A stretch of DNA of 13,999 nucleotides, from assembly GCA_900543945.1 (NCBI GenBank), contig UQTN01000054.1, forward strand, positions 1 through 13,999, written 5' to 3'. The stretch is from an uncultured Collinsella sp. (lineage in GTDB: Bacteria > Actinomycetota > Coriobacteriia > Coriobacteriales > Coriobacteriaceae). Below the pieces are notes generated by a model. That model worked only from the letters and a program-made list of their open reading frames with translations, searched no databases and was not told the origin of the DNA. Position 1 is the first letter of the stretch. Each line of letters opens with the position of its first letter. The translations under genes were made by a program, and so were the position numbers. Shown in pieces: positions 1 to 9,761 of this stretch.

Positions 1-35
1 AAAAAGTCTACTCACTTAGCCAGCGGGCAGCCAAA

Positions 36-80
36 AAAGAACCGTCGCAACGTCGTTTGACTCCGTTGCGACGGTTTTTT
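36..80. terminator. Bidirectional rho-independent terminator
   Basis: A perfect 13-bp stem pairs 40-52 (AACCGTCGCAACG) with 64-76, around an 11-nt loop. It is flanked by an A-run on the left (33-38) and a T-run on the right (75-80), so it can end transcription in both directions: from a gene to the left of the window, and from the leftward phosphatase that stops at 205. Positions 81-204 hold no recognisable gene. Confidence 0.85.
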
Positions 81-204
81 GAGCATTTTCGCACTGCCGA
101 GGACGCAGACGCTCCTCATTTCTCGCGCTTACCGAGCAAAAAGGCGCTATTCTCCGAAAGTAGTCAAAAAAGCTCCGTCCCAAATTAGCTACCCTTTGCA
201 CCGA

Positions 205-1044
205 TTATTCGCCTGGGTTGATGTTCGCATAGAACTCGGCGCCGTCATCAAGGCGCAGGATGCCCACGCGACCGAACTCGGAGCCGGTGGCGGCGGCGCA
301 GTCGATATCGATGCGATCGGGCACGCCGGCGGTATCCTCGCCACCCAGACGCACAATCTGCCCGCGGCCCGACTCCTCATCGAGTCCCGCAAGGCCACCT
401 ACCTCGCAATAACGCCCGAGCGACACCGTTGGCGTGTGGCCGCTCACCACGACCGGCCCCTCGCCCTCGGCAGAAAGCAGTCCCGTCGGCGCATCCCAAT
501 AGCCGTGACGAATCCACAGCAGGTCATCGAACGACTGCACGGCGAGCATTTGCCGCAGCAGCTCGCTATCGGCATCGACCGCTCCCCTGCCGTCACCGCA
601 ATCGACACCATGCTCAAGCAAAAACGCGCGCGCCGCCTCGGTCTGGATGCCGGCATGCACCAGCAGGTACGGGCGCTCCTCGGTCTCGGCCACCGCGTAG
701 AGCGGCAGCGCGGCCATCCATCGCACGAGCTCCTCGTATGCCTCAAATTCCATGTCGTTGAGCTGCTCGCGCGTCGTCCAGCCACCGTTGATATCCCAGG
801 TCTCGGCATCGAGCGGATCCTGGCCAATGATGGCATCGAGCATGATCTGCTCGTGATTGCCCTTGAGCACGTGGGCGTTGGGCAGCGAGCGCACGAGCTT
901 AATAACGCCGACCGGATCGGGCCCGCGATCGATCATGTCGCCCAGCACGTACAGCGTGTCGTCGGACGTCAACGAGATCTTAGACAGGGCCTCGTCAAGC
1001 GCACGCACGTGCCCGTGAGCATCAGATGTCACATAGATCGCCAT
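205..1044 (-). CDS. Calcineurin-like metallophosphatase (Ser/Thr protein phosphatase family)
   Basis: A 279-residue soluble protein with the PPP-type metallophosphoesterase motifs in order: DAHGH at 8-12, GDMIDRG at 35-41, GNHE at 62-65, a metal-type histidine in LLVHAG (H130) and GHTP at 202-205. In this family these residues bind two metal ions that activate water to hydrolyse phosphomonoesters, such as phosphoproteins or diadenosine tetraphosphate. The real substrate cannot be told from sequence. The start at 1044 is preceded by AAGGAG at a good distance (revcomp of about 1054-1059) and the N-terminus MAIYVTSDAHGH is typical. It is a single leftward gene that diverges from the antiporter and ends at the bidirectional terminator. 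PrpE/ApaH-like naming would go too far. The family is secure, the substrate unknown. Confidence 0.9.
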   Translation of the reverse strand: MAIYVTSDAHGHVRALDEALSKISLTSDDTLYVLGDMIDRGPDPVGVIKLVRSLPNAHVLKGNHEQIMLDAIIGQDPLDAETWDINGGWTTREQLNDMEFEAYEELVRWMAALPLYAVAETEERPYLLVHAGIQTEAARAFLLEHGVDCGDGRGAVDADSELLRQMLAVQSFDDLLWIRHGYWDAPTGLLSAEGEGPVVVSGHTPTVSLGRYCEVGGLAGLDEESGRGQIVRLGGEDTAGVPDRIDIDCAAATGSEFGRVGILRLDDGAEFYANINPGE

Positions 1045-1297
1045 GGTACGCCTCTCCTTGCATTGCGGCCGAAGCCCGGCGCCGCAACTAAAACTTCAAG
1101 TTGAACTTAAACGTTACCCATTGTACTCCGTTGCAATAAAGCTGGAAAGGGTTTCCAAGCAGAGGCAAAGACGGCAGCCGTCTATGACGATATCGCGCAC
1201 GCCCGCAATCCAACCCCATAAACCCACCATCTTTGGGTACAAATAACCGCAGACAACTGACCGTGCCACGCCAACCACCCAGGAGCGGACACCATCC
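1045..1297. promoter_or_regulatory. Divergent intergenic region between phosphatase and antiporter
   Basis: These 253 nt separate two divergent genes and must hold both promoters. I see an overlapping pair of palindromes at 1092-1108 (AACTTCAAGTTGAACTT: arms AACTT/AAGTT/AACTT), which could be an operator, but no convincing -35/-10 pair. A good Shine-Dalgarno (AGGAG, about 1281-1285) lies before the antiporter ATG. No RNA element is recognised. Confidence 0.3.
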
Positions 1298-2899
1298 ATG
1301 AACCAGATCCTTCTCTTTATCGGCCTCGTTATTATTCTGTGCCTGACCATCAAGCCCGTCGGCAAAAAACTCCCCTTCCCCACCCTGCTCATCTTTATCG
1401 CGCTCGGCATGCTGTTGGGCGTCAACGGCCCGGCTCACATCGACTTTAGCGACTACGCGCTCACCGAAACCGTCTGCAGCACGGCGCTGCTGTTCATCAT
1501 GTTCTACGGCGGTTTTAACACCAACATCGACCGTGCCAAGCCCGTCGCCGCGCCTGCGGTGCTGCTGAGCACGCTCGGCGTCGTCATCACTGCCGGCATT
1601 ACCGGCGTGTTCGCGCACTTTGTACTGGGCTTCGACTGGATCGGCGGCCTGCTGCTGGGATCGGTTGTGGCGTCCACCGACGCGGCCAGCGTCTTTAGCG
1701 TTCTGCGCGAGCACAGCCTTTCGCTGAGGGGCGGCACCGACTCGCTGCTCGAGGTCGAATCGGGCTCCAACGACCCCGTCGCCTACATGCTCACCGCCGT
1801 GCTCGCCACACTCGCAGCCGGCGGCGACATCAACATTCCCACACTGCTGGCCAAGCAGATTATCCTGGGCGTGGGCCTGGGCCTTGCCATCGGCTGGGCG
1901 GCGGGCCACCTGATTGAACGCGCACGCGCAACAGCCGAGGGCGCGCAGACCATCTTTTTGTTCGCCGTGGCAATCGTCGCCTACGCGCTGCCGAGCTACC
2001 TGGGCGGCAACGGCTTTTTGGCCGTGTACCTGGCCGGCATTGTGCTGGGCGCGAGCGACATCACCGGCAAGGTCGAGCTGGCGCACTTCTTTGACACCCT
2101 CACCGAGATGGCCGAGATGACGATCTTCTTCTTGCTCGGCCTGCTCGTGACGCCCGCCCGCCTGCCGCAAATGCTGCTGCCGGGCCTGGCGCTCATGGCG
2201 TTTATGCTCTTTGCGAGCCGTCCCATCGCCGTCGGCATGCTCCTGGCGCCCTTTAAGACGAACCCCCGCCAGGTCGCGCTCGTAAGCTGGGCGGGTCTGC
2301 GCGGAGCAGCTTCGGTCGTCTTTAGTCTCTTTGCCGTGGTGGCAGGTGTTCCCGGCGGACACGACCTATTTGACCTGGTGTTTGTGATTGCTGTGTCGAG
2401 CATTGTGGTGCAGGGCTCGCTGCTGCCGGCGGTGGCGAAGAAGCTCGATATGATCGATGCGGAAGGCGACGTGCGCCGCACCTTTAACGATTACCGCGAC
2501 GAGGACGGCATGTCGTTCGTCAAGCTCAAGATGGGAGCTGGACATCCGTTTGCCGGACGTTCGCTCGCCGACATTGGCAGTGCGACGGACATGCTTGTGG
2601 TTCTGGTGCTGCGCGACGGCGCGCACCCCGTGCTGCCCAACGGCGATACCGTGATCGAGGAAGGCGACCTTCTGGTTATGGCCGCCCCGACGTTTGAAGA
2701 GCGTGCCGAGGTTACGCTGCGCGAGGTCACCGTGACCCCCCACGGTCGCCTGGCCGGCCAGCGCCTGCGCGATGTGCCGCAAGGCAAGCACCCGTTTATC
2801 GTCGTGATGCTCAAGCGCGACGGCCAAACGATCATCCCCGACGGCAACACCCTCATATACGCCGGCGACGAAGCCGTCATCGCCACGCTGGCGTCGTAG
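1298..2899 (+). CDS. K+/H+ antiporter, CPA family (NhaP2/CvrA-like) with two RCK_C domains
   Basis: A 533-residue inner-membrane cation/proton antiporter. About the first 390 residues form the Na+/H+ exchanger fold: many hydrophobic segments, the core motif STDAAS near 126, the ESGSNDP motif near 154 that carries the likely ion-binding Asp, and SWAGLRGA near 330. The cytoplasmic tail (about 404-533) holds two consecutive TrkA_C/RCK_C-like units, each with the pattern hPFAGRSL/GRLAGQRL followed by D-G---PNGDT/PDGNT and GD. Proteins of this architecture export K+ (or Na+) in exchange for H+ and are gated by ligands through the RCK_C part. E. coli CvrA (NhaP2, about 578 aa) is the closest characterised family I can name. 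Two RCK_C repeats rather than one is a small departure. The start is set by AGGAG 12 nt upstream. The gene appears monocistronic, and I see no clear terminator after it. Confidence 0.9.
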   Translation: MNQILLFIGLVIILCLTIKPVGKKLPFPTLLIFIALGMLLGVNGPAHIDFSDYALTETVCSTALLFIMFYGGFNTNIDRAKPVAAPAVLLSTLGVVITAGITGVFAHFVLGFDWIGGLLLGSVVASTDAASVFSVLREHSLSLRGGTDSLLEVESGSNDPVAYMLTAVLATLAAGGDINIPTLLAKQIILGVGLGLAIGWAAGHLIERARATAEGAQTIFLFAVAIVAYALPSYLGGNGFLAVYLAGIVLGASDITGKVELAHFFDTLTEMAEMTIFFLLGLLVTPARLPQMLLPGLALMAFMLFASRPIAVGMLLAPFKTNPRQVALVSWAGLRGAASVVFSLFAVVAGVPGGHDLFDLVFVIAVSSIVVQGSLLPAVAKKLDMIDAEGDVRRTFNDYRDEDGMSFVKLKMGAGHPFAGRSLADIGSATDMLVVLVLRDGAHPVLPNGDTVIEEGDLLVMAAPTFEERAEVTLREVTVTPHGRLAGQRLRDVPQGKHPFIVVMLKRDGQTIIPDGNTLIYAGDEAVIATLAS

Positions 2900-2913
2900 T
2901 GACCAGGGGTTAG

Positions 2914-2991
2914 CTAATTTGCGACGAAGAAATCAAGCGCCTAGAGAACCTCATGCCTTCGCTCGCAGATTTGGATTTGCCCGAGGAGTAA
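2914..2991 (+). pseudogene. Possible C-terminal remnant of a lost gene
   Basis: In the 226-nt gap between the antiporter and serC, one frame reads from just after TAG (2911) to a TAA at 2989: LICDEEIKRLENLMPSLADL and then DLPEE. It has the charged, helix-forming look and codon use of a genuine protein end, but there is no start codon with a ribosome binding site. The only in-frame ATG (2953) would give 12 residues. I read it as a possible decayed gene end, or chance. The rest of the gap (2992-3125) should carry the serC promoter. TAAAGT near 3081 is a possible -10 without a good -35. Confidence 0.25.
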
Positions 2992-3125
2992 AGCACCCCT
3001 CCCCCATGTAACCATCCTGTAAATCATAGCGGCGCACTCGAGTTTTACCGTGATGCGGTCGCGCCTGACGCTCCACTGTGCTAAAGTATCCCGAACGTTC
3101 AAACGACTACGAGGGGAACTAGAAG

Positions 3126-5483
<2,358 letters not shown>

Positions 5484-5522
5484 CGCCGGTGCCAAGCCTG
5501 CCAGACAGACCACGAAGCCCAT

Positions 5523-5562
5523 TCGCCCCCCCGTATTCACGAAACGGGGGGGCGATTTTGTT
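5523..5562 (+). terminator. Strong rho-independent terminator after serA
   Basis: A perfect 12-bp stem pairs 5523-5534 (TCGCCCCCCCGT) with 5544-5555, around a 9-nt loop, followed by TTTTGTT. It lies 40 nt after the SerA stop and ends the serine operon. Confidence 0.92.
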
Positions 5563-5832
5563 GCTCCGGACGACTTTAAAATGATACCCAGAACAAGTTT
5601 TTTCAGATAATCGATAGTGAGGCTCCAGTCGCTAAGCACACCCGCTTTGATAAACAGCTTTATCAGGGACTTTAGTAGGTAAAAATCGGTCTCTATGTGC
5701 CGAATGTAAGTTGACTGTCTATTTTCCGAAACAACTTATTCTAGATAGCATTTTTAGGGTCCCTCCAAGGCAAAATTGAAGCCTTTTTGCGACCAGAACT
5801 CTAGCTCGCGCTACCGTTTACCCACCGCGCGA
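5563..5832. other. AT-rich gap without a recognisable gene
   Basis: These 270 nt are visibly AT-richer than the genes on either side. They contain a perfect 7-bp hairpin with a 4-nt loop at 5648-5665 (TGATAAA CAGC TTTATCA) and a weak terminator-like 5-bp hairpin with a T-run at 5767-5788. No ORF has coding character. The gap borders a lower-GC gene and may have arrived with it. I cannot identify boundaries. Confidence 0.4.
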
Positions 5833-6882
5833 CTACATTCCCGCCCAATCGATAAAAATCTCCTCACGAAGCCGCCGTTCGAGCTCCTGCTGTCGCGGCG
5901 TCTTGTCTTTCAGCGGCACATCGAGATAGGACATGATGAGCTCCATCACCACGCGGAAGGCATCGAAGTCGGCCAGCTGACCATAGGTCATCAGAACGAC
6001 GGGATATCCCATGGCTTGCAAGGCCGTCGTTCGATCGGAGTCCGAAATCTTGGATTCAATGGATCCGTGAATGGCTTTACCCTGGCATTCAACCAGACAC
6101 TCTCGGCTGCCGTCCTTATTTGCCAGCAGGATATCGGCATAGCGCCTATCAAGCCCCGAAATCAGGCGGGCGCTGCGCGTCATACGAATCTCAACGTTAT
6201 TGGTAAGGCGCAGCCCTTCGCCGCCGCGCAACCTCGTAAGGCCAAACAGCATCGAAGCCTGGACCTCGAGCGGCGATGCTGCCACCCCCGTAATGCATTT
6301 CGCGGCTCGTATGAACGATTTAGCGCCGCGGAGCCCCCGGACCTTATCGACGAACTCTGTAAGCTCAGAGAGCTCGATCAAGGGAGGTCGTTTCCACAAG
6401 TCCGTTGGATTCCCCGAGACATCCTTTACGTTTTCCCAGCCCGACCGTGCGTCACTCCATCGGCTCCCATATGCCTGCTCAAGTGCCGACTTTACCTGAG
6501 GCGCAATCTTGCACACGGCAAAGGTGCCGCACATCTCATACATGCACATGATTAGACGCTCGTTTGAGACCGAGGAAGCCAGGGTCAGCAGGGTAAAGAG
6601 TGGGGACGCAACATCGAAGCCAAACTCCGTCTGCCGCACGGAATCAAACGGCCTCTCCCCGTTCCAAACATGCCTGACAATGCGATCGCCCTTACGTCCG
6701 CAGCTGCCCTGCGCCAACACGTGTAACGGGGTGCCCAGGAAATGCGTGACGAGCGGATGCTCACATAGGTGCTCCCTGCGCGGATCGTCCGCAGAATCGG
6801 GCAGGTCCGGCATTATTGCCAAGACCTGTGGAGGTATCCGGTGATACCGAAAGGCAGATATGTCGCACAGCATGTCGTCCAT
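5833..6882 (-). CDS. AbiEi-like / DUF559-type (PD-(D/E)XK nuclease fold) protein, possible defence or TA-related
   Basis: A 349-residue protein in two halves. The N-terminal half (about 1-135) has the layout of AbiEi-like proteins: HPLVTHFLGTPLHVL at 42-56 and VASPLFTLLTLA at 91-102, comparable to the SPxRTLxDLA stretch of that group. The C-terminal half (about 203-349) matches the DUF559/Vsr-like nuclease pattern: helix glutamate E207 in ASPLEVQASMLFG, D250 in YADILLA, then LVECQGKAIHG with E265 and Q267, and the late RTTALQAMGYPVVLMTYGQL segment typical of the fold. The E-x-Q in place of E-x-K occurs in some PD-(D/E)XK members, so catalysis is plausible but unproven. I chose ATG 6882 because the frame upstream runs into the divergent peptidase gene. 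There is no good Shine-Dalgarno, and a 12-bp palindrome sits 3 nt before the ATG. GC is lower than the neighbours, suggesting acquisition. Its target and biological role are unknown. Confidence 0.7.
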   Translation of the reverse strand: MDDMLCDISAFRYHRIPPQVLAIMPDLPDSADDPRREHLCEHPLVTHFLGTPLHVLAQGSCGRKGDRIVRHVWNGERPFDSVRQTEFGFDVASPLFTLLTLASSVSNERLIMCMYEMCGTFAVCKIAPQVKSALEQAYGSRWSDARSGWENVKDVSGNPTDLWKRPPLIELSELTEFVDKVRGLRGAKSFIRAAKCITGVAASPLEVQASMLFGLTRLRGGEGLRLTNNVEIRMTRSARLISGLDRRYADILLANKDGSRECLVECQGKAIHGSIESKISDSDRTTALQAMGYPVVLMTYGQLADFDAFRVVMELIMSYLDVPLKDKTPRQQELERRLREEIFIDWAGM

Positions 6883-6964
6883 GAAGGGTACGTACCCACC
6901 GCATCGTTCGTAAACCCGCCTGGACGGCAAACGCGCTGGCTCGGCCTGCGAACGGTAAATACCG
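6833..6964. promoter_or_regulatory. Cluster of three GGTA/TACC palindromes around the start of the nuclease-like gene
   Basis: Three inverted repeats share GGTA/TACC arms: 6833-6848 (GGTATC CGGT GATACC, inside the coding start), 6886-6897 (GGGTACGTACCC, 3 nt upstream of the ATG) and 6953-6964 (CGGTAAATACCG). The last two share the 10-bp pattern GGTA-N2-TACC. They may be binding sites of a dimeric repressor. This is inference only. Confidence 0.35.
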
Positions 6965-6996
6965 CTGCGCGCACGCCGCGGATCTCTCAAGAGGCT

Positions 6997-7030
6997 TACA
7001 ATCGGTTTGGAAAGCAGACTGATTGTGAGG
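6997..7030 (+). promoter_or_regulatory. Possible -10 box, inverted repeat and RBS of the M20 peptidase
   Basis: TACAAT at 6997-7002 is a plausible -10 without a good -35. An inverted repeat ACAATC (6998-7003) / GATTGT (7021-7026) partly covers the Shine-Dalgarno GTGAGG (7025-7030). That site lies 6 nt before ATG 7037 and supports this start over the ATG at 7007. Confidence 0.35.
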
Positions 7031-7036
7031 TTGCAT

Positions 7037-8257
7037 ATGGTTGATGAGGACTTTGCCTGGCGGCTTGCGCAGGACCTTGTGAAGATTGACAGCTCAGACC
7101 CGGGCGCGTATGAGGATGAAATTGAGCGCTTCATTAAGAGGCTCATTGAGCAGCAGCTGGCACAACTTGATAGTTCTGCGCTCGATGCCGTGCAGATTGA
7201 GGAGCTCGAAGTGCTGCCCGGGCGCCGCAACCTTAAAGTCACCGTGCCGGGCCAAAGCGACGAGCCGCGGCTGGTCTATATCTGCCACATGGATACCGTC
7301 ACCTTGGGCGATGGCTGGGACGCAGACATCGCACCGCTTGGGGCGGTTGTGCGCGACGATAAACTCTATGGCCGCGGTGCCTGCGATATGAAGGGTGGCC
7401 TGGCCTGCGCCATTGCCGCACTGGTCCATACGCTCGAGCGCGTGGCGGCAAGCGGTGAGCTGCCCCGACGTGGCTTTTCGCTCATCTGCTCGGTCGACGA
7501 GGAAGACTTTATGCGTGGCTCCGAGGCGGCCATTGATGCCGGCTGGGTCGGTTCGCGCGAATGGGTGCTGGACACCGAGCCCACCGACGGACAGATCCAG
7601 GTGGCGCACAAGGGGCGCACATGGTTCGAGATTGAGATGGCAGGCGTCACGGCGCACGCGAGCCAGCCTTGGAAGGGCGCCGACGCCGTCGCCGCCATGG
7701 CAGAGGTCGTCTGCGCGTTGCGCCGCGCGTTCATGGCGCTGCCCGTACACGATGAGCTGGGGCCATCGACCATCACGTTTGGACAGATCGAGGGCGGCTA
7801 CCGCCCCTATGTCGTGCCCGACCATGCCAAGGTCTGGGTCGATATGCGCCTGGCCCCGCCGACTGATACGGCCGCCGCGACGCGCATGGTAGAGCAGGCC
7901 ATCGCCGGCGCCGAAGCCGCGGTCCCCGGCTGCCATGGAAGCTATACCGTGACAGGCGACCGCCCCGCCATCGAGCGCGATCCAAGCTCTCCCCTTCTGG
8001 CTGCACTCAAGCGTGCCGCCGATGACGTGACGGGCACAGACACGACCGTCGGCTTCTTTACCGGCTACACCGACACTGCCGTCATTGCCGGCAAGACAGG
8101 CAACCGCAATTGTATGAGCTACGGCCCCGGCTCGTTGGCGCTCGCGCACAAGCCCAACGAGTATGTGCCCCATGCCGATATCGTTCGCTGCCAAAACGTG
8201 CTCATCGCGCTTGCCGATAACACGCTCTGGGACGCAAGCGGCCAAGTTGGGGCATAA
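7037..8257 (+). CDS. M20 family metallopeptidase (ArgE/DapE/CPG2-like)
   Basis: A 406-residue soluble zinc hydrolase. The M20 signature is complete: ICHMDTV with H84 and the general D86, GRGACDMKGG with bridging D117, the catalytic pair E155/E156 in VDEED, the acidic ligand in LDTEPT (D179/E181), the dimer-domain TAHAS (H207), and a C-terminal histidine in LAHKPNEYV. Such enzymes remove N-acyl groups or cleave C-terminal amino acids or dipeptides (acetylornithine, succinyl-diaminopimelate, carboxypeptidase G2 types). No arg or dap genes lie nearby, so substrate is open; a peptide or acyl-amino-acid scavenging role is as likely as biosynthesis. No signal peptide is seen, so it is cytoplasmic. 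The neighbouring DUF1015-like gene follows 39 nt later on the same strand and is probably cotranscribed. Confidence 0.88.
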   Translation: MVDEDFAWRLAQDLVKIDSSDPGAYEDEIERFIKRLIEQQLAQLDSSALDAVQIEELEVLPGRRNLKVTVPGQSDEPRLVYICHMDTVTLGDGWDADIAPLGAVVRDDKLYGRGACDMKGGLACAIAALVHTLERVAASGELPRRGFSLICSVDEEDFMRGSEAAIDAGWVGSREWVLDTEPTDGQIQVAHKGRTWFEIEMAGVTAHASQPWKGADAVAAMAEVVCALRRAFMALPVHDELGPSTITFGQIEGGYRPYVVPDHAKVWVDMRLAPPTDTAAATRMVEQAIAGAEAAVPGCHGSYTVTGDRPAIERDPSSPLLAALKRAADDVTGTDTTVGFFTGYTDTAVIAGKTGNRNCMSYGPGSLALAHKPNEYVPHADIVRCQNVLIALADNTLWDASGQVGA

Positions 8258-8296
8258 TAAGCCGCGAACAAACCGACTCGCGCGTTAGGACCGCCC

Positions 8297-8977
8297 ATGA
8301 AAGCACTTCCATTTCCCTGCATCCGCCCAGCTCAGGACCGCGTGCTCGAGGCGCTGCCTGCGATGGGCGGTATCCTGAGCGGCAACGACGCCCTGCGCGG
8401 CGCCATTGCTGACGGCCTAATGCTCAAGGATCCAGGCGCGGCGTATTACGTGTACGAGTGTTCGGGAGAGCTGGGACGCGTGACGGGCGTTGTGGCAATT
8501 TGCCCGGTTGGTGTACTGACGGACGACAACGCGTCCTCCGCAGATGCGGCCGCAGCCGCCCGCGCAATCGCCGAGCTTAAGGTGCAGCCTCGCCCTGTAA
8601 CGCTCGCCTACGAAGCCTCGCCCGTCATGGATATCATCCTCGGCGCCGCCAAAGAAGGCGCGTCGCTCTATGCCGTCACCGACCCCGCCGGCATTACGCA
8701 CCGTGTGTGGGAGGTCAAGCGCGAGGACGCCGTTGCTGCCATCCGTGCCATGCTCGATCAGGCACCCGACCCCGTGTTCGCCGGTGACTCCGCCTATGCC
8801 GCCGCACTGGCTGGGGCATCGCAGATTCTGGCCGATGAGGCCCGTGCCGCCGGAACGTACACCGGCAAAGAGCCGTTCAACTTTGCCGTAGCTGCGCTCT
8901 TCCCCGCCGCGCAGGTCAGCGGCGGCGCGCCGCAGGTTCCGACGGGTCTGCTCACTCACCAGATCTCACGGTTCTAG
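8297..8977 (+). CDS. Short DUF1015-related protein
   Basis: A 226-residue protein that I relate to DUF1015 by its run of features: FPCIRP (6-11) like the PFPALRP start of the family, the LMLKDPGAAYYVYECSGELG stretch (41-60) followed by RVTGVVAI (61-68) like the RD--P-yYVYr---G----tGl core, and KEPFNFAVAAL (191-201) like the later NY-L/L region. Usual DUF1015 proteins are about 400 residues, so this one is roughly half size. The conserved ADGHHR site appears replaced by FAGDSAY (161-167), so any catalytic role of that site is probably lost. No membrane segments or signal are seen. The start has a modest TAGGA site. It lies 39 nt behind the M20 peptidase and before a strong two-way terminator, so the two likely form one operon. 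Function is unknown for the family; the assignment is by eye and moderate. Confidence 0.55.
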   Translation: MKALPFPCIRPAQDRVLEALPAMGGILSGNDALRGAIADGLMLKDPGAAYYVYECSGELGRVTGVVAICPVGVLTDDNASSADAAAAARAIAELKVQPRPVTLAYEASPVMDIILGAAKEGASLYAVTDPAGITHRVWEVKREDAVAAIRAMLDQAPDPVFAGDSAYAAALAGASQILADEARAAGTYTGKEPFNFAVAALFPAAQVSGGAPQVPTGLLTHQISRF

Positions 8978-9022
8978 CGGACTCAAACGCGAAGCTGGAA
9001 AACCCAGCATCCAAACAAACAA

Positions 9023-9064
9023 GGGGCAGGGATGCAATGCCCGTGCATGCATCCCCGCCCCTTT
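9023..9064. terminator. Terminator between convergent operons
   Basis: A 14-bp stem with one mismatch pairs 9023-9036 (GGGGCAGGGATGCA) with 9048-9061, with an 11-nt loop and TTT after it. Read on the other strand the stem is followed by TTGTTTGTTTGG, so it can also end the leftward phosphatase operon, whose last stop is at 9109. Confidence 0.8.
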
Positions 9065-9108
9065 CGCATCAAACAATTTCGCCGGCAAACCGCGCCGCAA
9101 CGCCAGCG

Positions 9109-9744
9109 CTACCCGCGCTGCGGGCCTACTACCGCTACAAGCGGTTCAAGCCCCAGCTCGCGCGCGTAATCCTCCTGCGTAAAGACTTCGACCAACTCAA
9201 ACGTGTCGGATTCGTCGTCAAACGCAAAGTGCAGCACCGAGCAGTTGCCCGGCACGCGATCGCGCTCGTCGGCCGCCGCACCCTTCACGTGATCCATAAA
9301 CTCCTTGATAGCCGAGCCATGGCTTACCGCGAGCACACACGTATGGTCCGGACGCTGCATGAGTTCGGTCAGCGTCGCCACCATGCGCTCGCGCACCTGG
9401 ATCTGGCCCTCGCCGCCAAATTGACGATAGAAATCGCGCCACGGGCGCTCGGGCATAAGCATCACGCGCTCGGCCTCAAAGTCGCCAAAGAACCACTCAC
9501 GCAGGCCGTCCAGGCGCTCGTACGCCAAGCCCGGCCACAAGTTGGCGATAGTCTGCTCGGTGCGATGAAGCGTGGAGGTGTAGGCATGATCGGGCTCAAT
9601 GCCGCGCGCACGTAAAAACATGCCGGCGCGCGCCGCCTGGTCGCAACCCAACTGCGTAAGCGGCGAGTCACTCCACCCCTGAATGATACGCTTAAGGTTG
9701 AATATCGTCTGTCCATGACGGACCAGATACAGATCTTTATTCAT
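9109..9744 (-). CDS. Histidine phosphatase family protein (phosphoglycerate mutase-like), copy 2
   Basis: A 211-residue member of the histidine phosphatase (acid/PGM) superfamily. LVRHGQT (7-13) carries the phospho-accepting H10 and R9. R61 in the TSTLHRTEQT stretch, E83 in LREWFFG and H142 in AVSHGSA complete the active site. These enzymes remove phosphate from sugars, nucleotides or cofactors through a phosphohistidine; the substrate is not readable here. The start at 9744 follows AAGGA at about 5-6 nt spacing; the 17 codons upstream in the same frame overlap the neighbour and lack the conserved N-terminus. It lies 17 nt downstream of a paralogue and they are probably cotranscribed. It has an extra C-terminal tail of about 20 residues (FTQEDYARELGLEP onwards) compared with its partner. 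It is not a glycolytic mutase: it is too short and lacks that family's inserts. Confidence 0.88.
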   Translation of the reverse strand: MNKDLYLVRHGQTIFNLKRIIQGWSDSPLTQLGCDQAARAGMFLRARGIEPDHAYTSTLHRTEQTIANLWPGLAYERLDGLREWFFGDFEAERVMLMPERPWRDFYRQFGGEGQIQVRERMVATLTELMQRPDHTCVLAVSHGSAIKEFMDHVKGAAADERDRVPGNCSVLHFAFDDESDTFELVEVFTQEDYARELGLEPLVAVVGPQRG

Positions 9745-9761
9745 AGGGGTCCTTTCGTTCG

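Noticed and set aside
79..1104. Long rightward open frame (341 codons) opposite the phosphatase
   Set aside because: It is antisense to a gene with complete metallophosphatase motifs and has the Arg/His/Ala-rich look of a shadow frame in high-GC DNA.
1213..1240. Small ACCCA/TGGGT hairpin before the antiporter as a possible riboswitch
   Set aside because: Five pairs only and no known riboswitch core; not distinguishable from chance.
1088..2362. Leftward open frame of 424 codons opposite the antiporter
   Set aside because: Low-complexity His/Gln/Arg-rich product without domains; mirrors the real membrane protein gene.
5767..5788. Terminator-like AAGGC/GCCTT hairpin with T-run on the plus strand
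   Set aside because: Only 5 bp and no plus-strand gene directly upstream, since serA already has a strong terminator.
6883..7242. N-terminal extension (120 codons) of the nuclease-like gene
   Set aside because: It is Ser-rich, runs into the divergent M20 gene on the opposite strand and is not similar to anything; conserved-looking sequence starts at ATG 6882.
7094..8245. Leftward 383-codon frame opposite the M20 peptidase
   Set aside because: Shadow frame; the plus strand carries all M20 catalytic motifs.
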